Part shown: in pieces, positions 56,627-64,000 of the stretch
Layout: each line of letters starts with the position of its first letter
Position numbering within the stretch: position 1 is the first letter of the stretch
Assembly (NCBI GenBank): GCA_030077755.1
Contig: JAQJZZ010000011.1
Coordinates: 1,302,001-1,366,000, forward strand
Source of the DNA: Filosporella fistucella
Lineage: Eukaryota > Ascomycota > Leotiomycetes > Helotiales
Reading direction: 5' to 3'
Length of the DNA stretch: 64,000 bases
Program-made: the position numbers and the translations under genes
The notes under the pieces: generated by a model
Database searches by the model: none
What the model was told of the DNA's origin: nothing
Seen by the model: only the letters and a program-made list of their open reading frames with translations

Positions 56627-59337
56627 ATGACTTCTTCGCAGCAGACCGCAGAAGATTTAGCTTCTCCTATGGAAGACTTTACGCCTACCTTTTATGTTGG
56701 CCACCACGAGTCGAAAAGGCCTCTGCCTGTCACAGATTTCGTTCTGCGACAGGCGCAGGATGTTGGAGTAAGTACCCCTCCATATTCGCAATACTTCACT
56801 AATGCCCCAACAGTATGATATGCTCACAAGTCCCATTACGAGCCCACATTTCCACACAAGAGTTCTGACTCTAGTCTCTTCATACCTTTCCGAATTATCG
56901 GAATTTGAGTCGTCTGAAGATGTGTCTATCAGAAGTGCCCCTCCTGCCCCGATCATCCCACCTCTCAATCCAGTCGATACGCCGTTGACACCTGGGGATA
57001 CCGTGTCTCAACTTATTGCATATTCCAGTCCCTGGATCGATCTTTGCTCCCCTGATCCTTTGATAGCCAATATCTCTCGACAAGTACTCAATATTGAAAT
57101 CGCATATGCCTCGTTTTGTGGGGTTGGTAATGTTCTTATTCCAGGCCCAAGATCTTACAGCAGTGGAGCAACAAGCAACGACGGGCTGATACAGTATGCT
57201 CGTGCAATCCAAGAAGCCCTCACTATTGGTAGCTACCTTCAGATGGCAATTCATATCCCTATGTATGGGAACGACGAGGATAAAGAAATATTGGGAGACC
57301 TGCGACCATTTGCCAGAAACATGGACTCAAATGCAAGTGCCAAATTCAACATTGAGGTGGATTTATTTGAGACTTGGGATGCGTGGAATCTGATTCGGAG
57401 CGTATGTAAATACAATTCAAGACTCTCAGTAGGTAAGATACCAATGCAACTGTTCATTCCCCATATTCTATGATACTGTGTGAAATGAAACTGCAAGTTT
57501 GGAGCTGAGACCCTTCGGAGAATCATTAACACCTCTGAAGGTATTATTCCCGCTCTATTACGTACTGCTATGTTGAACAATTTGCTAACCACTCCTTTTC
57601 CAGCTCTTGGACTACCCCGCCAATTACCGCTTGAATCTTTGCAGGCCCGTTGGTTTGCTGAACCATTGAGACTCCTGTCGTTCACAGCCTCAACTTTTCT
57701 CAAGAATAAGGGTGGCCATCCTGTTCTGAGCAAAGGCCACCAGGGCTTGATAACACGCTATATGCGGCTTAAACAAGCGCCGTGGTTGTTACTCTGTGAC
57801 GTTGGGCCAATTCCTGGATTAGATGATCCAACACAACGCACACCCACTGCAGATGGATTTCCATCCCCAACAGCTGTCGCAGATGCATCAAGATCAGTTT
57901 CTCCAACGCCAACCCCTTCTGAAGCTGCAGATATATTGGCAAAAGAGTCTCAGAAACCCAAACCCAAAATCAAGGATGTGACAGCTCATTTAATCTACAT
58001 CCGTTATCTACAGAGAAACCAGCCAGCTCGGACTCCACTTGAGAAGTTCGGTCAAGGCTATCAAGACTATCTTCAAGCTCCCCTTCAACCTCTAACAGAC
58101 AATCTTGAATCAGTGACTTATGAGGTCTTTGAGAAAGACCCCGTCAAGTATGACTGGTATGAAAGAGCAATTGCTCAAGCATTGTCGGACTGGGCTGAGC
58201 AGCACAAGCCGACTTCAAGTCCAACCGGGGCAGTCGTCATTGCTGTGGCTGGCTCAGGTCGAGGACCCCTAGTTACACGAGCTTTGAAAGCAAGCGAGGC
58301 AACTGGTGTACCGGTCGAAGTTTGGGCTGTTGAGAAGAACCCTAATGCGTATGTTTTGCTGCAACGTCACAACGAGGAGGACTGGGGAGGCGTCGTTAAT
58401 GTTGTTAAGAGTGATATGCGTGCCTGGAAGGGTCCCCATCCAAGAGTCGCTGGCCCTATTGGTCAGGCTATTACCACCAGTGCCAGCGCACCAGCTTCGC
58501 CTCATGGCAAAGTCGATATCATAGTATCTGAGCTTCTTGGATCATTTGCCGACAATGAGCTTTCACCTGAATGTCTGGATGGTGTACAACACGTACTAGC
58601 ACCCCACTTTGGCATCTCAATTCCTAGCTCATATACAGCACATCTCACACCTATTTTAGCTCCCAGACTTCATGCAGATATCTCACATAGAGCGATTACA
58701 GACACGACTGCGACCGAGACCCCGTATGTTGTCATGCTCCATGCCATCGACTACCTGGCAACATCAGTTCCTGACTATCCACGAATTCAGCAAGCTTGGG
58801 AATTCGTTCATCCTCTTCCTAGCTCGACACTTACCATAGCTGAGGCTCGCAGAGGAGGTGGAGTCAGTGGCGGTGGTGGAGGAAGCATGTCTGGAGGTGA
58901 TGGTGCCAATGAGCATAATGTTCGTTCTTCGAGGCTAAAGTTTGTCTGCAAAGACAGAGGGGTGGTGAATGGTATTGCTGGATACTTTGAGGCAGTACTC
59001 TATGATGGAGGAGAAGCTGGCAAAGTGGAGCTCAGCACGAGACCTGACACTATTGACGCCAAAAGCAAAGATATGATCTCATGGTTTCCGATATTCTTTC
59101 CTCTCAAGGTATGACAAAAGGCCGTCACTGAGATGCAACCAAAGCTAATACTCACAGAATTCTCTCTATTTCCCTGATGACTCTGAGTTGGAGATCAGTA
59201 TCTGGAGGCAAACAGATGACAGAAAGGTTTGGTATGAGTGGTTAGTTGAGGCATATGTCATGGTTGGACCCAACAAGCGCATGCGACTGGGAATGAGTGA
59301 AATGGGGAGTAGTCGAAAGGTAGGGTGCTTGATGTAA
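56627..59337 (+). CDS. PRMT5: Protein arginine N-methyltransferase 5 (Skb1/Hsl7/PRMT5)
   Basis: Exons 56627-56767, 56814-57432, 57604-59108, 59158-59337; 814 residues. The N-terminal TIM-barrel is followed by SRLSVALGLPRQLP...RWFAEPLRLL, aligned residue for residue with the animal PRMT5 VALE...LP...RW block. The catalytic core has the AdoMet loop AGSGRGPL (about residue 468), VEKNPNA and the double-Glu motif SELLGSFADNELSPECLDG (about 561), and the C-terminal barrel ends with WRQTDDRKVWYEWLVEA. It makes symmetric dimethylarginine on Sm proteins, histones and others, and in yeasts links to cell-cycle kinases. The 171-bp third intron contains a 43-nt stretch that could be an extra exon (see findings). 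It ends 282 bp from the convergent SmF gene. Confidence 0.94.
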
Positions 59338-59619
59338 ATTCCTCGACATTCGATATAGAGCCTGGGAAATGTGAATAGCTAGCGTCATACCGGTTGTTTG
59401 CAAAAATAGACCTGAATGCTAGACTTTGGTATCAAAATGAATTGAATCTCATGCTGTGACAGAGTCGGAGCCGGTTTCTAGAACGCCTTGCCCGTTGCAT
59501 ATACCACCCATAAACTTTTGGCTTAATTCAATATGTCGCCGGCGCCCACTCAACCTGCGCGTAAATAATGTAGCCTCCCTTGATGTTCATCTATCATTCG
59601 CGTGCACTATCCCTCAAAT

Positions 59620-60102
59620 TTAACCATCCATCTTCGTGTCTCCCTCTCCCTGATTCGCTCCTTGGATCCATAATACGTTATTGCATCTACAATGCCATCA
59701 GCGTCCGTGTTCAGAACTAGCTTTCTCCAAGCCTTCCGACCAAATCGAGATCAAACGTACCGTATTAATACCTGCCCCAAAACGCTTGTCATCTTCTGGT
59801 CAATCCATTCCTCTGCGCCGGACAATTGAATGTTCATGTAACTGTCGATGCTAACGAGGCGACCCTTGTATTCAGTTTGGCCCCATTTGAGGCGGATTAT
59901 GACTTCCTCGTTAACGCTGCAGAATTTCAGTCAGTAAAACCATCCTATTCGAGATAATGGGGTTCAGTGAAGAGAAAGGGAGCACTCTAGAGACGTACAG
60001 GTTTTGCAGCATTGGCCGCGGGTTGATGGGCATGAACTAGATGGGAATCTTGTCAGTATGTAACAATCATATGCTTTAGACATTGTATCTTACACTACTC
60101 AT
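59620..60102 (-). CDS. SMX3: Small nuclear ribonucleoprotein SmF
   Basis: Four exons, 60102-60094, 60036-59999, 59916-59761 and 59686-59620, give 89 residues; the first coding exon is only 9 nt (Met-Ser-Ser). The protein begins MSSFMPINPRPMLQNL and carries Sm motif 1 (VIIRLKWGQTEYKGRLVSID, SYMNIQLSGAEE) and Sm motif 2 (GQVLIRCNNVLWIQG). The KWG...YKG and YMN pattern identifies the F paralogue. It is part of the Sm heptamer ring on U1, U2, U4 and U5 snRNAs. It has no arginine-glycine tail, so it is not itself an expected substrate of the neighbouring PRMT5, whose usual Sm targets are B, D1 and D3. Confidence 0.94.
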
Positions 60103-60493
60103 TCTGGCGGTATGTGGGAGATTGTTGTAGAGGTGCCTAGAGAGTTCGTGGTCGCGTTCCTAACAGAGAGCTTGAAATCTTGAGGCTGCGAGATTTTTGG
60201 GGCTGTGCTTGGGGCCGCCTAGCGTAAGTTCAGACAAGGCTGTCGGTAAGGCTGGAAATTTGAATATATCATTAAATTCTGAGGTCCAGAATTATCAAGA
60301 ACTGAGGCAGAACATCCAATAAACATCCAATACCATAGTTATTTCACTGCAGTGGTACCACAGTTCTAGGTACTGTCGCGTGAACAGCAGAGTCACGGTA
60401 TTCAGAAGTATTTAGAAATGAAGGCACACTGAACGCTACAACACTATATTACGACATGTTCAAAGAGAATGCAAAGAATTTGCTTTCCATTCT

Positions 60494-61188
60494 TTAATTT
60501 CTTCGGATCTCCCATTTTAGATCTTTGATACTAACTTCTTGTCCTGCTTTCTCATCATAATCGAACCATTCGCCCTCGGTAAGATCAATAGCTGTGAACT
60601 TGCTACCAGATTCGGCACCTGTGGCTAGCCAGTCGCCCTACACAAAAGTCTTAGCATAAGTAGGAGCATAAATATCATGCTCTCACCTCTGGCTTGAAGT
60701 CAGTAAATTCGAGACCTCGACAGTCAAATTCGATGATCTTCTGGCGGGTTGGTGGAGACGCTTGCTGGTACGGGGTTGGAGGAGCCTTGATTGTAGCTGA
60801 TGATTCTCTCTGTGTTATATGAGCACAGTATTAATCGTACATAAATTCAATGATCTAACCTTGCAAGACTTGCATTTCCAGACAAAATTTGCTTCCCCTC
60901 GACTGCCGCTCATGTCATTGGCTTCCTGGCACACTTTGTCAGTTCAGTTCACATTCATCCAGCAGAGGAGGGTCTAAGGCACTCACAAAACGGCTAACAT
61001 TTACGAAATTTGGATGAATCTCCCTGCAAGAGGTACACTGGACCTTAAAAGTGTACCAGAAAGGGTCCTCAGGAGTATCATCTGGCCTCAGATCAGACAC
61101 TCTATAAATTCCATTAGCTCAGCTCATGAAATTTTAACGAGCAGTGCCCTTACCCCGTCAAATCAGCAGTCAGGGTAAGTGTCAGCAT
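60494..61188 (-). CDS. CXXC zinc-binding protein, DUF866 / CZIB family
   Basis: Five exons, 61188-61154, 61101-60987, 60925-60860, 60809-60687 and 60637-60494, give 160 residues, the normal family length. Landmarks: MLTLTLTADLTGVSDLRP, WYTFKVQCTSCREIHPNFV with the first CXXC, SGSRGEANFVWKCKSCKRESS with the second CXXC, then FDCRGLEFTDFKPEGDW and a C-terminal GEWFDYDEKAG. The two CXXC pairs bind one zinc. The family is conserved from yeast to human (C1orf123) and has no agreed function. It is divergent to the PPR gene with 299 bp between starts. Confidence 0.93.
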
Positions 61189-61487
61189 TTCAAAAGCTGG
61201 AGATGTGAAATATCACGTCTGCTTGTGGGTTGGGTTTTGGAAATCGAGGTCAGTAGTGGTGTATGGCGGGGTCACGATATTGATAGAGGAACAACCTGAG
61301 TTAAAGCAGCAAGCCGTTGGATCCACTCGGTTCGCCAAAGGGCTGGCCTCGAAATGATCTGATGTTAGACCTCAATATCTTTACTGACAGCTAACCTTCT
61401 GCCCTCCGAGATTCGCGATTGACTTCCGCAACTCCCTGAAACTCAATTCAAGCACTATTCTTCCACTCCTCACAGAATGACCTGATA

Positions 61488-64000
61488 ATGCAAGCACTTT
61501 GGTATCGCGCTGCGCAGGCCAGGTCATCCTGCCGATGTAGCTCTTGTATCCAAACTGCAACAACAGTAGCAGCTCGACGCACCACCACCGCAATTGGCAG
61601 ACGCCGGGTTGGGCTCGGGGATATCTTTACAGCATGCTACTCAACAATATTGGCTACTGCGGCGTTAGCGGATTCCAAAGTCAAGGAAGATAGGAGGAAA
61701 GAATGGGATAGATTAATTGCTGAAGCCAAAGCTGGACATGGGGCATTCACACAACCTACAGGATCTGAAAACGCGCAGAATGTTCCTCCAGAAAATTTGG
61801 ATACAAACATAAGCTCCGAAGTCCATGTGCCATATCTCCCCATGCTCCAGACTAAAAAGAATTGGACCCTCCCTTCACCACCTTCACCCTCCTCATTGGA
61901 TGCCAAGTTAAGAACACTGGATGCCCGGCTGAGGATATCCAGTGTGGAGACTTCAGCAGGATCTGAAAACGTCGAAGGAAGCAGGAATAATTTGGAGCAC
62001 GAATGGCAAGATGGGCCAGATCAAGAAATGCAGCCACGGGACCCGAGGACGAGAAAGCATCTGGAAAAGATGGAAGATACTACATCTAGACTGGTTAACC
62101 GCATCATTCAAGAGTTTCAGATATTCTCTGAAGCAGACCAAGCGGCGGCGTCTGCAGGCCGTGACATACAGCTTCAGATGAGGGACATGGCTGAGCAAAT
62201 AAGGACGTTGCGAAAGAGCTTCGCCAGTTACCCGCAATATTATTGGGATAGCGACAAGACAGTCGCGGAGCAGCGCTCTGCAGTTCACTGCACTCTAAAT
62301 TCAGTGTTTATGTCGGCCAGACCAGATCAGTCCAATATCAACCTAATACTGGCCAAAATTTGTTATAGCCTCCTTATCTCATCTGCTCCACCGAGCATCG
62401 AAACCTATAATCTGCTGTTATATCAACTCAGTCGACTAAAACAGCATAAAATCGCACAAGTAGTAGTGGAGTCTTTCTTCAACGAGACAAAGATGAAGCC
62501 GACAAAACGGACCATACAATTGATAGTCGACCATTACGCAGCGAGCAACGATCAAGGAGGGCTCCGGAACATGATTCAGAAGATGAGGGGAACTGCAGGG
62601 GATATGTTGATACGCAAAAGGAGCCTATTCTTCAGCTTTCTTCCCTCAGTACGAAAATGGGCATTAAACTCCAAAGTCATCCATCGGAGCGGCTATCTGG
62701 TGGAGAAGGCCCCCAGAGATCAAGCAATTTTCAATTCTCTCGTTAGCGGGTGTCTCAAGGTCGATCTATTCAAAGACGCCGTTCGGTTCACCGTAGCTTC
62801 GTTTCGTGAGCGACAACAAGTATCAGCGGAGGTTCTTAGCAATGTTCTGCAGACTTGTTCCGCTAGAGCAGATCTCTCGGCTGGCTTCTCGTTACTCCGT
62901 GGAATCATCGCAGCACTGTTGAATGACTGGGACAGCATTGTCTATTCCAAGCGTGTTCGCTATTTTCTTCACAAACTGATGATTAAATGCGGCCTCTACG
63001 ATGGTATCAAACTATCTCAACACTTACCCCGCACGTTGTCTCGTGAAATGCTTGAAACATTACTGCGTCGCATGCGCATAGAGTCTCTGATGGAGTCGGT
63101 GGATCACTCTGCGCAGACCATCCAAACTGTGGCGACGCAGCTCATCAGAGGCCGAGTTGAACAGGGCCGCACACAGCGGGCCGTACTTACTTTGACTAGC
63201 TTTCTGGAACAGGAAACAAGAAAGATAGAGAGACGGAACAATAACCAGAAGAGTCTGTTGACACGAATGTCTGCGGTGGAGTTATGGCTTAGGAAAAATG
63301 CCGACCGGACTTCTGCCATTGAATGGGAAGTCTTTTCACTGCTATACCGCAGGTCTTCGCCGGATGTTCAGACGGCATATAATCGCGAAATCGCCAGTTG
63401 GAAAGAATATTGGGACACAACCAGAATTTCGCAGCGGCTAGCACTCTTGAAACGATTGCGTCATTCCTTCAAGATCAGTCTTTTGACAAGGTTTCGGCAC
63501 CATACCTGGCTTGTGCAAAACATCGAGAGGGATATTCTTGCAGATGGCTTCCAAGATTCCCCAGATGCAGTTAACACAGTCTCTGCATCGAACGGACAGC
63601 CAACTGGACAAGGATGTAGCCATCGTAACAAAGCCTCACGAAAACTGGAGCTGCTGGGTAGACTTCGTCGACGACGTTTGGCAGGGCATGAGTTTACTGA
63701 TTTTCCGAATCTATCGGTTACAAAAGTCGCAACTCGAAGGCCCCCCACAGAGTGGCAATCTATCAAGCGTATCAAAGCCGTAAAGGCTAAGACTACCAAG
63801 GTCAAACCTATTGAACCCGAGAATCAGGCTACGTCAAAGATAAGGGAGCAACCCAAAGCCACTAGACCTCTTCAAATTCCAAGGACTGTCCTGCCCGCCA
63901 ATTTTGGGGGCAAATGGGATAGTTCTAAAAGTGCTCAGAGGAACAGCGTTCATCCACGCCTTCCTGTCATTCCAGTTCGAAATTCTCAGCAGGTTATTTC
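61488..64000 (+). CDS. Mitochondrial pentatricopeptide-repeat protein (3' end outside window)
   Basis: The frame is open from Met 61488 to the window edge (837 codons, no intron needed). The N-terminus (MQALWYRAAQARSSCRC, then VAARRTTTAIGRRRVGLGD) is Arg-rich without acidic residues, a typical mitochondrial presequence, followed by a hydrophobic stretch and a basic helix (STILATAALADSKVKEDRR), a layout I associate with fungal PPR proteins. From about residue 285 onward, PPR-like helices appear (ETYNLLLYQLSRLKQHKIAQVVVESFF; QAIFNSLVSGCLKVDLFKDAVRFTV). A Lys/Arg-rich tail starts near residue 700. Such proteins bind organellar RNA for stability, splicing or translation; the specific RNA is unknown. 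Confidence 0.82.
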   Translation, partial: MQALWYRAAQARSSCRCSSCIQTATTVAARRTTTAIGRRRVGLGDIFTACYSTILATAALADSKVKEDRRKEWDRLIAEAKAGHGAFTQPTGSENAQNVPPENLDTNISSEVHVPYLPMLQTKKNWTLPSPPSPSSLDAKLRTLDARLRISSVETSAGSENVEGSRNNLEHEWQDGPDQEMQPRDPRTRKHLEKMEDTTSRLVNRIIQEFQIFSEADQAAASAGRDIQLQMRDMAEQIRTLRKSFASYPQYYWDSDKTVAEQRSAVHCTLNSVFMSARPDQSNINLILAKICYSLLISSAPPSIETYNLLLYQLSRLKQHKIAQVVVESFFNETKMKPTKRTIQLIVDHYAASNDQGGLRNMIQKMRGTAGDMLIRKRSLFFSFLPSVRKWALNSKVIHRSGYLVEKAPRDQAIFNSLVSGCLKVDLFKDAVRFTVASFRERQQVSAEVLSNVLQTCSARADLSAGFSLLRGIIAALLNDWDSIVYSKRVRYFLHKLMIKCGLYDGIKLSQHLPRTLSREMLETLLRRMRIESLMESVDHSAQTIQTVATQLIRGRVEQGRTQRAVLTLTSFLEQETRKIERRNNNQKSLLTRMSAVELWLRKNADRTSAIEWEVFSLLYRRSSPDVQTAYNREIASWKEYWDTTRISQRLALLKRLRHSFKISLLTRFRHHTWLVQNIERDILADGFQDSPDAVNTVSASNGQPTGQGCSHRNKASRKLELLGRLRRRRLAGHEFTDFPNLSVTKVATRRPPTEWQSIKRIKAVKAKTTKVKPIEPENQATSKIREQPKATRPLQIPRTVLPANFGGKWDSSKSAQRNSVHPRLPVIPVRNSQQVI

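Noticed and set aside
1..64000. Transposons, CRISPR arrays, rRNA and tRNA genes
   Set aside because: No transposase or reverse-transcriptase motifs, terminal repeats, spaced repeat arrays or convincing tRNA cloverleafs were found by eye; tRNAscan-SE and RepeatMasker runs would be decisive.

Overview
The window is about 64 kb of nuclear DNA from a filamentous ascomycete, most likely a Leotiomycete (Helotiales-like). The evidence is many short introns (mostly 45-65 bp, GT-AG, often with CTAAC-like branch sites), Zn2Cys6 regulators, hexose transporters, a Trm2, Med13, PRMT5, Enp2, SmF and CZIB set of single-copy genes, and fungal-type mitochondrial ribosomal and PPR proteins. The lineage is inferred from gene style, not from a database search. 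Gene models were joined by hand from reading frame, splice consensus and family conservation. Every multi-exon model below sums to a whole number of codons.

Left end (1-10.5 kb) is an accessory-looking metabolic block: the C-terminal end of a dihydroxyacetone-synthase/transketolase-like gene, a Zn2Cys6 regulator, an MFS sugar transporter, a Baeyer-Villiger-type flavin monooxygenase and a short-chain dehydrogenase. The transporter and the monooxygenase are divergent and share a promoter that holds a CGG-N10-CCG element, the kind of site a Zn2Cys6 dimer binds. This is the best candidate for an undescribed pathway: oxygen insertion into a ketone, dehydrogenase step, uptake or export, local regulator and a carbon-rearranging transketolase.

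Middle (10.6-33 kb) is mainly housekeeping: Trm2 tRNA methyltransferase, a SIRT5-type sirtuin, a small Ser-rich conserved-looking protein set in about 7.5 kb of otherwise gene-poor DNA, a 1762-residue WD40 protein with an RS-like and polyproline tail, an O6-alkylguanine-DNA alkyltransferase with an extra N-terminal domain, a second Zn2Cys6 regulator and mitochondrial ribosomal protein L33.

Right half (33.7-64 kb) holds a 1729-residue coiled-coil protein of unknown function, a degenerate coding stretch (possible pseudogene), a single-pass membrane protein, Enp2/NOL10, Mediator subunit 13, a high-affinity-type hexose transporter, an aquaporin with an altered second NPA box, PRMT5/Skb1, SmF, a CZIB (DUF866) zinc protein and the start of a PPR protein that runs off the window. 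No transposon, rRNA, CRISPR or convincing tRNA was seen.
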